DNA of 64,000 bases. Origin: an uncultured Granulosicoccus sp. (GTDB taxonomy: Bacteria; Pseudomonadota; Gammaproteobacteria; Granulosicoccales; Granulosicoccaceae). Numbering within the stretch: the stretch's first letter is position 1; each line of letters starts with the position of its first letter. A program made the translations under genes and the position numbers. Positions 27,066 to 35,047 of the stretch are shown here, one piece after another. The stretch spans positions 1 to 64,000 of the forward strand of contig CANLNQ010000014.1 of assembly GCA_947492525.1 (NCBI GenBank). The letters are read 5' to 3'. The notes beneath the pieces were generated by a model. That model did no database searches, was not told the DNA's origin, and saw only the letters and a program-made list of their open reading frames with translations.

Positions 27066-27434
27066 ATGGCAAGAAAGCGACTGTTGATCGAAATGGGAAT
27101 GGGTACCGATTTGCGCGGTCAGGACTATACCAAGGCTGCGGTGCGTGCCTTGAAGGATGCGCTGTGGCACAACTCGGTATCCATCGCACCGGCACTGGGT
27201 TATGAGCGTGAGTCCATGGAAGTGGATGTGGAGATCGGTGTGGCAGACCCTGATGCGGTGGATCGTCAGCTGGTGGCTGATGTGCTCCCCTATGGTCGGG
27301 CCCGGGTAAACGTGGTCAAGGGCGGGCTCGATATCGTCAACCGTGAATCCGGCAATACCACGGTGATGGCCAATGCCGTTGCCGTCGTGTATCTGGATAT
27401 CGACGAACAGGCTCGCGATGGAGAACCGGCATGA
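27066..27434 (+). CDS. Lin0512-family protein, copy 1
   Basis: 122 residues. Its pattern fits the small uncharacterised Lin0512 family: KRLLIEMGMGTDLRGQDYTKAA at the start, a central DPDAVDRQLVADVLPYG, and a Gly-rich strand KGGLDIV. It is translationally coupled (ATGA) to a second copy and is divergent from the tct-AtuA operon. The family has no established function as far as I know. Two tandem copies suggest a heteromer. Confidence 0.75.
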   Translation: MARKRLLIEMGMGTDLRGQDYTKAAVRALKDALWHNSVSIAPALGYERESMEVDVEIGVADPDAVDRQLVADVLPYGRARVNVVKGGLDIVNRESGNTTVMANAVAVVYLDIDEQARDGEPA

Positions 27435-27799
27435 GCATGAAGCGCGTCATCCTCGAAATGGGGACCGGGAATGATCTGTATGGCGAGGATTACACGAAGG
27501 CTGCCAGGCGGGCAGTGCATGATGCTCTGCACCACAGTTCACTGACGCTGTTCCGTACTCTGGGGCTGGATCGGGACGCCATGCAGATTACCGTCACGAT
27601 CGGGGTGCAGAAGCCGCAGCAGGTGGATGTCGATGCGGTGGCGGCAGAAGTGCCGTTTGGCACCGTGCAGGTGAATGTCGAATTCGGTGGCTTGAATGTC
27701 GAGGATCCTGACGCCGGCACCGTGACCGTCATTGCGGCAGCCGGGGTGGAAGCACACCTGGATCTGCCGGAGGGCAGGTTCACGCTGCCGGCGAACTGA
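27431..27799 (+). CDS. Lin0512-family protein, copy 2
   Basis: 122 residues, same length as its neighbour and alignable throughout: KRVILEMGTGNDLYGEDYTKAA, then VDVDAVAAEVPFG, then FGGLNVEDPDAGTVTVIAAAGV. Divergence between the copies is large enough to suggest distinct roles rather than recent duplication. The start overlaps copy 1's stop. The stop codon lies inside a CTGAA tandem repeat. Confidence 0.75.
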   Translation: MSMKRVILEMGTGNDLYGEDYTKAARRAVHDALHHSSLTLFRTLGLDRDAMQITVTIGVQKPQQVDVDAVAAEVPFGTVQVNVEFGGLNVEDPDAGTVTVIAAAGVEAHLDLPEGRFTLPAN

Positions 27800-27820
27800 A
27801 CTGAACTGAACTGAACTGAA
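27796..27820. repeat. 5-bp tandem repeat (CTGAA), 5 copies
   Basis: Five perfect CTGAA copies start at the stop codon of the second Lin0512 gene. Every copy contains TGA, so a change in copy number would hardly alter the protein's C-terminus. Confidence 0.9.
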
Positions 27821-27822
27821 AG

Positions 27823-27855
27823 GGCAGCCCCGCGGTCAATCGACCGGGAGCTGCC
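27823..27855. terminator. Bidirectional terminator-like hairpin
   Basis: GGCAGC (27823-27828) pairs with GCTGCC (27850-27855). Inside, CCC pairs with GGG and GGTC with GACC, with a two-base bulge. It lies between the convergent Lin0512 operon and the aminotransferase gene. Confidence 0.6.
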
Positions 27856-27885
27856 AAGAGGCTGATCGAAGAATCAGGCCCGTTT

Positions 27886-29076
27886 TCAGTCCTCGGCCAG
27901 AACCGTGCAGATGGCATCAGCCAGGGTGTCCAGACCGTCTTCAGGCAGGCCGGCCACATTGATGCGACCATCACCCACGATATAGATGGCGTAATCCTCA
28001 CGCAGGGCATCAATCTGTTCGGTGTTCAGTGGCAATCGACTGAACATGCCCTTCTGAGAGGCGATGTAATCGAAACGCTCCGAGTTCGAACGCTTGCGCA
28101 GCGCCTCTGCGAATGCCTGGCGCAGACCGACCATGCGCTGTCGCATCGTTTCCAGTTCTTCGCGCCAATCGTTGTTCAGGCCCTCATCGCTCATGACGAT
28201 CTCGGTGGTATTGGCACCGTGATCAGGCGGCATGGAGTAATTGGCTCGTACCACACTGCCAAGGCGGGCATGCGCGCGAGTTGCCTCTTCTTCACTCTTG
28301 CCGAGCAGCATCGCGGCACCGACACGTTCGCGGTACAGGCCCAGGTTCTTCGAGCAACTGGCAGCCACGACCATCTCGGGAACTCTGCTTGCCAACAGTC
28401 GTACAGCGGCGGCATCTTCTTCCAGCCCGTCGCCAAAGCCCTGATAGGCCAGATCGACGAAAGGAAAGAGATCCTTCTCGAGCAGCAGGTCGATGATCCC
28501 GTTCCACTCATCGAGGCTGAGATCTGCGCCAGTGGGGTTGTGACAGCAGCCATGCAACAGAACGATATCGCCCTTTGCGGCATTGCCCAGCGCGGCCAGC
28601 ATGTCATCGATTCGTACCTTGCCGGTGGCCGCATCGTAGTACGGGTAGTTCTGCAGCCCGTAGCCGGCAGCCTTCATCAACGGTACGTGGTTGGGCCAGG
28701 AAGGATCAGAAATCCAGATTTCAGCGCCGGGGCGGCCTTCCTTCAAGAGGTCTGCGAGAATGCGCAAGGCGCCACTGCCGCCGACGGACTGTACGGCGCG
28801 CAGGCGTGATGTGTCTGCATCCTTGCCGAATACCTGTTCGATCATGGCTGCGCAGAATGGCGCGCTGCCGGTAGGGCTGACATAGGCCTTGGTATCCTGG
28901 GTTTCGAGCAGTCGGCCTTCTGCACTCTTCACGGCACGCATGACCGGGGTCTTGCCAGCGGAATCCTTGTAGATACCCACACCCAGATCCATCTTCTCGG
29001 TGCGTGTGTCTGCCCTGAATGCGGTCATCAGACTCAGGATGGCATCTGGCTTGGGTTCCGGTAATGCTTCAAACAT
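27886..29076 (-). CDS. tyrB: Aromatic amino acid aminotransferase (TyrB/AspC class I)
   Basis: 396 residues, the normal length. Class I motifs: LGVGIYKDSAGKTPVM near the start, HGCCHNPTGADLS, FVDLAYQGFGDGL, and the PLP-lysine motif SCSKNLGLYRERVGA near residue 245. It transfers amino groups between aromatic amino acids (or aspartate) and 2-oxoglutarate. It lies 26 bases downstream of a PheC-like periplasmic protein gene on the same strand, which favours an aromatic substrate, but AspC and TyrB cannot be separated by eye. Confidence 0.88.
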   Translation of the reverse strand: MFEALPEPKPDAILSLMTAFRADTRTEKMDLGVGIYKDSAGKTPVMRAVKSAEGRLLETQDTKAYVSPTGSAPFCAAMIEQVFGKDADTSRLRAVQSVGGSGALRILADLLKEGRPGAEIWISDPSWPNHVPLMKAAGYGLQNYPYYDAATGKVRIDDMLAALGNAAKGDIVLLHGCCHNPTGADLSLDEWNGIIDLLLEKDLFPFVDLAYQGFGDGLEEDAAAVRLLASRVPEMVVAASCSKNLGLYRERVGAAMLLGKSEEEATRAHARLGSVVRANYSMPPDHGANTTEIVMSDEGLNNDWREELETMRQRMVGLRQAFAEALRKRSNSERFDYIASQKGMFSRLPLNTEQIDALREDYAIYIVGDGRINVAGLPEDGLDTLADAICTVLAED

Positions 29077-29102
29077 GATCTTTCACTCGTGGTTTCGGTT
29101 GA

Positions 29103-29921
29103 TCAATTGCTGAGTTGCCACTTGCTGGCAAGTTCGTCGAAAAAGCCTCGTTCGCTCTGCAAGCGAATCCAGGTGTTGAGATAGTTGATCCATACCTGGT
29201 CCTCCTGAGGCACCAGCATGGCAACAGGTGTACGAGCACGCGGTTGCTCGACGGGCACGATCATCATCTGCGGATATTTCGCCACCAGTTTGAAGGCTTC
29301 CACATTGGATGTAATGTGGGCATCCGCACGTCCTGCCAGTACTTCCTGAAAGTCACGGGCCGGGGATTCAATGATCTTGTAGGCCGCTTCGGGAAAGAAG
29401 GTCTTGACCTGCTGCTCCTGAGTCGTACCCAGGGTGGCGGCCACCGTGACTTCCGGCTTGTTCAGATCGTCCCAGTCGGAAAAACGCTCGGCATTGATGG
29501 CCAGCGTCAGAGGTACCGTGCTCAGTGAGAAATAGCTGTCGGTATAGCCGGCTGCCTTGGCTCGGCCAGCGCTGATGGAGGCGCTGCCGGTCATGTGATA
29601 CTTGCCCGATGTCACGCCATTGACCAGCGTTTTCCAGTCTGCCGGAATCAATTCGAGCTTGACGTCCAGGTCTTCGGCCAGTTTCGTCACGACGTCAATG
29701 TCGTATCCCTTGTAACTGTTGGTGGCGGGATCCTTCAGAGTCATGGGGTCCCAATCGCCTGTCGTACCGACTTTCAGCGTGCCGCTGGCGAGAATCTCGG
29801 CCAATACGGAATCGGCGGCCATGGCGGACTGGCACAGTGTGCCTGCCATCAGAAGGGTCATTACCGTCGAGCTGATACCGCTGCCTACCAGTTTCTTGAG
29901 TCTTGCAAGCATGTTTCTCAT
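29103..29921 (-). CDS. Periplasmic amino-acid binding protein or cyclohexadienyl dehydratase-like protein
   Basis: 272 residues. The signal peptide ends CQSAMA near residue 35, then ILASGTLKVGTTGDWDPMTLKD. The TTGDW-P start, a YKGYDIDVVTKLAEDL stretch and a TSNVEAF segment near residue 200 resemble PheC, the periplasmic cyclohexadienyl dehydratase related to solute-binding proteins. The neighbours argue both ways: an aromatic aminotransferase downstream (PheC-like role) and a polar amino-acid ABC ATPase and permease divergent (binding-protein role). I lean toward a binding protein for that transporter. Confidence 0.7.
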   Translation of the reverse strand: MRNMLARLKKLVGSGISSTVMTLLMAGTLCQSAMAADSVLAEILASGTLKVGTTGDWDPMTLKDPATNSYKGYDIDVVTKLAEDLDVKLELIPADWKTLVNGVTSGKYHMTGSASISAGRAKAAGYTDSYFSLSTVPLTLAINAERFSDWDDLNKPEVTVAATLGTTQEQQVKTFFPEAAYKIIESPARDFQEVLAGRADAHITSNVEAFKLVAKYPQMMIVPVEQPRARTPVAMLVPQEDQVWINYLNTWIRLQSERGFFDELASKWQLSN

Positions 29922-30009
29922 CTAGTGTCGGTTGGGTAGTGGCAGTATACCCATTGAACTGATTTTCGTTTCGTTTTTGCGGACCACCTTACTGCGCTAC
30001 ACTTGCCCC

Positions 30010-30750
30010 ATGTCATCGCCTGTCATCCAGATCAAGAATCTGTCCAAATACTACGGTGGTTTTCAGGCCTTGAGCGGTGTCAGCCTGGAAGTGGTCTCCG
30101 GTGAGCGCATGGTCATCTGCGGACCCTCCGGTTCCGGCAAATCGACACTGATCCGCTGTGTCAATCAGCTGGAACGGCATGATGGCGGGCAGGTCATTGT
30201 CAATGGAATCGAGCTGGGCAAGAGCCGCAAGGCGCTGCGAGAGGCGCGAACCCATATCGGCATGGTGTTCCAGCAATTCAATCTGTTTCCGCATCTGTCT
30301 GTGCTGGAGAATCTGACCCTGGGGCCGATGCGGGCGCGCAAGCTGTCGCGACAGAAGGCGGAATCTCTGGCGCGGCATTATCTGGAAAGAGTGCGGATTC
30401 CGGAACAGGCCGACAAGTACCCGGCTCAGCTGTCCGGTGGCCAGCAGCAACGCGTGGCGATCGCGCGCAGTCTGTGCATGGAGCCTGCCATCATGCTGTT
30501 CGATGAGCCGACGTCAGCCCTGGATCCCGAGATGATCTCAGAGGTGCTGGATGTGATGATCGAACTGGCCGACACCGGCATGACCATGATGGTTGTCACC
30601 CACGAGATGGGTTTCGCGCGAAAGGTCGCCGATACCATGGTATTCATGGACAAGGGTCTGATCGTCGAGAAGTCCGACCCGGCGAAGTTCTTTTCCAGTC
30701 CGGAAAGCGAGCGGGGCCGACTCTTCCTGCAACAGATATTGCAACACTGA
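30010..30750 (+). CDS. Polar amino acid ABC transporter ATPase (GlnQ-like)
   Basis: 246 residues from the ATG at 30010; the frame is open upstream but lacks family similarity. Walker A GPSGSGKST, Q-loop VFQQFNLFPHLSVLEN, signature LSGGQQQR, Walker B IMLFDEPTSALDPEM and THEMGFARKVAD are all as in GlnQ/HisP. It drives amino-acid import with the permease encoded next, whose start overlaps this stop (TGATG). Confidence 0.92.
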   Translation: MSSPVIQIKNLSKYYGGFQALSGVSLEVVSGERMVICGPSGSGKSTLIRCVNQLERHDGGQVIVNGIELGKSRKALREARTHIGMVFQQFNLFPHLSVLENLTLGPMRARKLSRQKAESLARHYLERVRIPEQADKYPAQLSGGQQQRVAIARSLCMEPAIMLFDEPTSALDPEMISEVLDVMIELADTGMTMMVVTHEMGFARKVADTMVFMDKGLIVEKSDPAKFFSSPESERGRLFLQQILQH

Positions 30751-31529
30751 TGCCTGACTCGTCTCTGCTGGCGCGCGCCACCGCCAACCGTTATCGCCTC
30801 GGATTGTTGCTGACGCTGAGCGTGTTGCTGAGTGGCTGCGCCGGGCAGTTGCAGTGGTATGTGGTCTCGCCGATGACCGAAGCGGGGCGTGCCAATCTGC
30901 TGTTCATGCTCGGTGGCCTGAAATACACCATTCTGCTGTCGATGACTGCCATCATCATTTCGGTGATCATCGGTTTGCTGGTGGCCTTGCCCGGTCTGTC
31001 CCGAAATCCGTTTGCCCGGGGGTTCAACCGGGTCTATGTCGAGATCGTGCGTGCCGTGCCTCTGCTGGTTCTCATCCTGTGGGTCTATTACGGCCTGCCG
31101 ATCATGCTGGGCATCACCATCAATGTGTTCTGGGCCGGCGTTGTTGCGCTGGCCTTGTCCGACAGTGCCTTCGAGGCGGAGATCTTCCGCGCCGGCATTC
31201 AGTCGATCGACCGTGGACAGCTGGAAGCGTCCGATTCCCTCGGCCTGGGTTATATCGACCGAATGCGCTATATCGTGTTGCCGCAGGCGCTGCGTCGGGT
31301 ACTGCCTCCCCTGGGCAATCAACTGGTCTACATGCTGAAGATGTCCTCGCTGGTATCGGTCATCGGCATGGAAGAGCTGACGCGGCGGGCCAACGAGATG
31401 GTCACGGCTGAGTATCGTCCTCTGGAAACCTACACGGTGTTGATCCTCGAGTATCTGGTTCTGATTCTGGTCGTCTCTGCCGGTGTGCGCTGGCTGGAAC
31501 GACGTCTGTCACGTCGCGATGTACGCTGA
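30750..31529 (+). CDS. Polar amino acid ABC transporter permease (HisM/GlnP-like)
   Basis: 259 residues, one base overlap with the ATPase gene. Five or six membrane helices. The EAA motif region reads EASDSLGLGYIDRMRYIVLPQALRRVLPPLGNQ, and an earlier EIVRAVPLLVLILWVYYGLP is typical of the His/Glu/Gln family. The first helix ends in LLSGCAG, resembling a lipobox by chance. Only one permease is present, so a homodimer is expected. The probable binding protein is the divergent gene at 29103-29921. Confidence 0.9.
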   Translation: MPDSSLLARATANRYRLGLLLTLSVLLSGCAGQLQWYVVSPMTEAGRANLLFMLGGLKYTILLSMTAIIISVIIGLLVALPGLSRNPFARGFNRVYVEIVRAVPLLVLILWVYYGLPIMLGITINVFWAGVVALALSDSAFEAEIFRAGIQSIDRGQLEASDSLGLGYIDRMRYIVLPQALRRVLPPLGNQLVYMLKMSSLVSVIGMEELTRRANEMVTAEYRPLETYTVLILEYLVLILVVSAGVRWLERRLSRRDVR

Positions 31530-31583
31530 CTGCCCATCAAGCGTTGCAAGACACACCCACCGCGCCGCCAACTGAAGAACCCC

Positions 31584-32741
31584 ATGCAACGCTCACCGTT
31601 TCTGTTACCCGTGTTGCTGGCCTGTGCCAGTCTGACCGTCATGGCCGGCGCGACCATCGCACCCGGTTTGCCGGGGCTGCTGGCGCATTTTTCCGATCAC
31701 CCGGATGCGGATTACCTGACACGCCTCATCCTGACGATACCGGGCCTGGCCATCGCCATCACGGCACCGCTGGCAGGCTTTCTCGCGGACCGCTTCGGTC
31801 GGAGAGTCCTGTTGCAGTCGGGTGTGCTGTTGTATATCGCCGCCGGCAGTGCGGGGCTGTGGCTGGATGACCTGAGCTGGTTGCTGTTCAGTCGATTGCT
31901 GCTGGGCGGCTCGGTCGGCATGATCATGGTGTCTTCCATGGCCTTGCTGACCGATCATTTCCAGGGGCCCGAGCGCGATCGCGCGATGGGCATACAGTCA
32001 TCCGCCATGGCTGCTGGCGGGATCGTCTTCATCTCGGCAGGTTCCATTCTGGCAGACTGGTCCTGGCGCGCTCCGTTCGCCGTCTATCTGGCGCCCGTGT
32101 TACTGATCCCGCTGATTCATCTGTACATCAGCAAGCCACCGCCGAATGCCGAGCAGCCAGGTGTCGTGGAAGGTCGTTTTCCTTTCTGGCATGCCTTGTA
32201 CATCTATTCGCTGGGCTTCGTGACCATGCTGTTGTTCTATTTCATCCCGACGCAGCTGCCGTTTCTGTCGCTCGAGCTGGGTGCAGAGAGCCTGAAGGTG
32301 GCAGGTTTTGCCGTGGTACTGAGTCAGATATTCTCGTCGGTCGCCTCGGCCAACTATCAACGCCTGCGAGCCCGGTTCGGCAATCGTCAGATTCTGCTGG
32401 GCAGTTTCGTGGTTCTGGCGGTCGGCTTCTTCATGCTCTCGCAGGCACGCTCGCTGCTGACCATGTATGCCAGCATGCCACTGATCGGGCTGGCACTGGG
32501 CTTCAATTTCCCGAACCTCACCATATGGCTGATGTCGACCGTGCCGGCTTCCATGAGAGGGCGGGCCTCCGGCGGTATCTCGACAGGCGTCTTTCTCGGT
32601 CAGTTTCTCTCGCCGCTGCTGAGTCAGACCCTGGTCGGTCGCTACCAGCTTGGCGGTGCTTTCTTCGGCGCCATGATTCTCATGCTCCTTCTCGTGATCC
32701 TGCCCAATCTGGCGATCATGATGCGTCAGCGTGAGGGTTGA
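31584..32741 (+). CDS. MFS transporter
   Basis: 385 residues with about 12 hydrophobic segments. The MFS loop 2-3 signature GFLADRFGRRVLL lies near residue 65. The layout resembles drug/metabolite efflux carriers of the DHA1 type. It follows the permease by 54 bases on the same strand, perhaps in the same transcript. Substrate unknown; amino-acid or aromatic efflux would fit the neighbours. It is convergent with matR. Confidence 0.85.
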   Translation: MQRSPFLLPVLLACASLTVMAGATIAPGLPGLLAHFSDHPDADYLTRLILTIPGLAIAITAPLAGFLADRFGRRVLLQSGVLLYIAAGSAGLWLDDLSWLLFSRLLLGGSVGMIMVSSMALLTDHFQGPERDRAMGIQSSAMAAGGIVFISAGSILADWSWRAPFAVYLAPVLLIPLIHLYISKPPPNAEQPGVVEGRFPFWHALYIYSLGFVTMLLFYFIPTQLPFLSLELGAESLKVAGFAVVLSQIFSSVASANYQRLRARFGNRQILLGSFVVLAVGFFMLSQARSLLTMYASMPLIGLALGFNFPNLTIWLMSTVPASMRGRASGGISTGVFLGQFLSPLLSQTLVGRYQLGGAFFGAMILMLLLVILPNLAIMMRQREG

Positions 32742-32771
32742 GCGAAGCCTTGCAGTAACGGCTTTGCGGAC

Positions 32772-33419
32772 TCAGTTGGCCGCACTCAAAGCCGAGAGAT
32801 CGGCGACCAGGTCATTGAACTTCTCACCCTGGATGGCGATATGCGAGCGTATGGCATCCGCGGCAATCTCGGCCTGACCTTCGCAGACCGCATCGACGAT
32901 GATGCGATGCTCGTTCATGGACTGACGCATGCGGTAGGGCACGCGCAGTTGCAGGCGACGATAGGGTTGCAGTCGACGGTGCAGGGAGGCGGCCTGCTGT
33001 TCCAGAAACCGGTTGCCGGAGAGCCTGTACAGTTCATTGTGCAAGCGCTCGTTGGCGTGATAGTAGAGGTCACTGTCGCCGGAGGTCATGGCCTGCTCGC
33101 ATTGGTCTGCCAGCTCTCGCAAGGCGTTCATGTCCTCATCACGCATGCGCCTGGCCGCCAGTTTCACGCAGAGTGCCTCGAGCTCCGCCATCACTTCGAA
33201 CATCTCCAGGAGTTCCTGCACGGACGGCGTGCGAACGAAAACGCCTCGGTTGGGGCGGTGCTCCAGCAAGCCCGAGGCCACGAGTTGCTTGAGGGCTTCC
33301 CGTATGGGTGTGCGTGACACATTGAATCGACTGCCAAGCTGAGTCTCGTCGAGACGAGAGCCGCTGCTGAATTCTCCCAGCAGTATGGCCTGTTCGAGCT
33401 TTTCCCGGATACTCGTCAT
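32772..33419 (-). CDS. matR: GntR/FadR-type regulator of malonate use
   Basis: 215 residues. The winged helix (about 1-70) has FNVSRTPIREALKQLVASGLLEHRPNRGVFV, the GntR signature. An FCD ligand domain follows (FEVMAELEALCVKLAA, then a histidine-containing YYHANERLHNELYRLSG). It is divergent from a malonate TRAP operon whose promoter contains the palindrome TTGTATACAA. The arrangement matches MatR of rhizobial mat loci. It probably represses both sides and responds to malonate or malonyl-CoA. Confidence 0.87.
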   Translation of the reverse strand: MTSIREKLEQAILLGEFSSGSRLDETQLGSRFNVSRTPIREALKQLVASGLLEHRPNRGVFVRTPSVQELLEMFEVMAELEALCVKLAARRMRDEDMNALRELADQCEQAMTSGDSDLYYHANERLHNELYRLSGNRFLEQQAASLHRRLQPYRRLQLRVPYRMRQSMNEHRIIVDAVCEGQAEIAADAIRSHIAIQGEKFNDLVADLSALSAAN

Positions 33420-33431
33420 GATTCAAAGTGC

Positions 33432-33461
33432 TTGCATTCAATAGGCTTGATATTGTATACA
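33432..33461 (+). promoter_or_regulatory. Candidate matP promoter
   Basis: TTGCAT at 33432-33437 and TATACA at 33456-33461, with an 18-bp spacer, about 60 bases before the matP start. The -10 lies within the GntR palindrome. Confidence 0.45.
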
Positions 33462-33462
33462 A
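33453..33462. promoter_or_regulatory. GntR-type operator palindrome
   Basis: A perfect 10-bp palindrome, TTGTATACAA, in the matR-matP divergent spacer. FCD-class GntR regulators typically bind palindromes of this shape. It overlaps the likely -10 element of matP, consistent with repression. Confidence 0.7.
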
Positions 33463-33521
33463 CATTTGAGCCGTTGAATACACGGACTGAGTCACCACCA
33501 CTACCACCACGAGGATCCATC

Positions 33522-34511
33522 ATGCGTATCAGACGAATCAGTGCCGCCACTGTCCTGGCAGCCACCATGACGTCGGCGGCTGTAGCCAATGCCGACGAGT
33601 TGAGACTGTCTCACCAATGGTCGACTCAGGATGTTCGCCACAAGGTTGCACAGATCGTGGCCGATGAGGTCGCTGCTGCTGGCGTCGATCTGGAGATCAC
33701 GATCTTTCCGTCCAAGTCGCTGTTTCCGCCACGCGAACAATACAAGCCCCTGACCCGCGGTCAGCTGGACATGACCGTGCTGCCGCTGTCCTATGCCGGA
33801 GGCCAGCAACCCGCCTACAACCTGACGCTGATGCCCGGACTGGTGAAGAACCACGATCACGCCGCTCGACTTAACGATTCACCGTTCATGGACAAGCTGG
33901 AAGAGATCATGGCGGAGGACGATGTCATGGTGCTGGTGCACGGCTATCTGGCCGGTGGGTTCGCCGGCAAGGATAAATGCATCACCTCGCCGGAAGATGT
34001 TCAGGGCCTGCAGACGCGTGCCGCCGGCAAGGCTTTCGAGCAGATGCTGGCCTCAGCGGGGGCATCGATTGCTTCCATGGCCTCCAGCGAGATCTACAAC
34101 GCCATGCAGACAGGAGTTCTGGATGCGGCCAATACATCTTCCTCTTCCTTTGTATCCTACCGCCTCTATGAGCAGGTCAAATGCTATACCCCGGCTGCCG
34201 ATGTGGCCCTGTGGTTCATGTATCAGCCGCTGCTGATGAACAAGAGTACCTTCGAGGACCTGGATGAAGCTCAGCAGGCTGCGCTGATGGCGGCATCGAA
34301 GAAAGCTCAGGATTTCTACCTGGAAGAGGCCAAAAAGGAAGATGCTGCCTCGGTCGAGGCGTTCACGGAAGCCGGTGTCGAGATCGCTCAGATGTCGACC
34401 GAGGAGTTCGATGCATGGCGCGCAGTCGCTCAGGAATCTTCCTACAAGGCCTTTGTCGAAGACCTGCCCAACGGTCAGGAATTGCTGGATCTGGCACTGT
34501 CCGTTGAATGA
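33522..34511 (+). CDS. matP: TRAP transporter, periplasmic binding protein (malonate)
   Basis: 329 residues. The ATG at 33522 is preceded by GAGG at 33511-33514. The signal peptide ends AAVANA. The DctP fold shows LRLSHQWSTQDVRHKVAQ, GQLDMTVLPLSY, LQTRAAGKAFEQML and EIYNAMQTGVLDAA. It binds a carboxylate for the MatQM membrane pair. Malonate is inferred from the downstream malonyl-CoA synthetase and decarboxylase genes, as in matPQMAB of Sinorhizobium. Coupled to matQ by overlap. Confidence 0.9.
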   Translation: MRIRRISAATVLAATMTSAAVANADELRLSHQWSTQDVRHKVAQIVADEVAAAGVDLEITIFPSKSLFPPREQYKPLTRGQLDMTVLPLSYAGGQQPAYNLTLMPGLVKNHDHAARLNDSPFMDKLEEIMAEDDVMVLVHGYLAGGFAGKDKCITSPEDVQGLQTRAAGKAFEQMLASAGASIASMASSEIYNAMQTGVLDAANTSSSSFVSYRLYEQVKCYTPAADVALWFMYQPLLMNKSTFEDLDEAQQAALMAASKKAQDFYLEEAKKEDAASVEAFTEAGVEIAQMSTEEFDAWRAVAQESSYKAFVEDLPNGQELLDLALSVE

Positions 34512-35047
34512 TGACTGAACGTACACACATGCCCGCACGTCCATTGTGGATGCGGGCGGTATCGGCAGTGTCTCGCCTGTGCGGGGCACTGGCAGCCAGC
34601 ATGATACTGATGGCTGTGCTGCTTACCTGTCAGATGATCTGGGTGCGAAAGATCAACAATGCATCCACCGTCTGGCAGACCGAAACCGTGATCTATCTGA
34701 TGATTGCCGCCACCTTGATCGGTTTGCCCTACGTCCAGCTGCTCAAGGGGCATGTGAATGTCGATCTGCTGCCCAAACTGTTGCCTGCCTCACTGCGTCG
34801 AGGCCTGGCCTGTCTGACCTTGCTGCTGGCCATCAGCGTCATTGGCGTCATGCTCTTCTACTCGGCAGAACTGTGGCACTTCGCCTGGAGCAAGGGCTGG
34901 TCATCGGATACGGTCTGGGGACCACCGTTGTGGATTCCGTATCTGGCCATGCCCGTCGGCTTCGGACTCTTTCTCCTGCAGCTGGCTGCTGATCTGGTAG
35001 CGATCATCAGCCGGATCGATGAACCTTATGCTGAGGCAACGCACTGA
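34508..35047 (+). CDS. matQ: TRAP transporter, small membrane subunit
   Basis: 179 residues, four hydrophobic helices (about 24-46, 62-82, 98-120, 140-165), the DctQ topology. The start at 34508 overlaps the matP stop; a second ATG follows directly at 34511. The stop overlaps the matM start by one base (TGATG). It forms the membrane complex with MatM. Confidence 0.9.
   Translation: MMTERTHMPARPLWMRAVSAVSRLCGALAASMILMAVLLTCQMIWVRKINNASTVWQTETVIYLMIAATLIGLPYVQLLKGHVNVDLLPKLLPASLRRGLACLTLLLAISVIGVMLFYSAELWHFAWSKGWSSDTVWGPPLWIPYLAMPVGFGLFLLQLAADLVAIISRIDEPYAEATH

Noticed and set aside
26918-27205. 95-codon frame in the tctC / Lin0512 spacer
   Set aside because: It runs into the Lin0512 gene in another frame and lacks a start context. 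Treated as promoter region.
30750-30850. Lipobox-like LLSGC in the amino-acid permease
   Set aside because: It lies at the end of the first helix of an integral permease with the full EAA region, so lipidation is unlikely.
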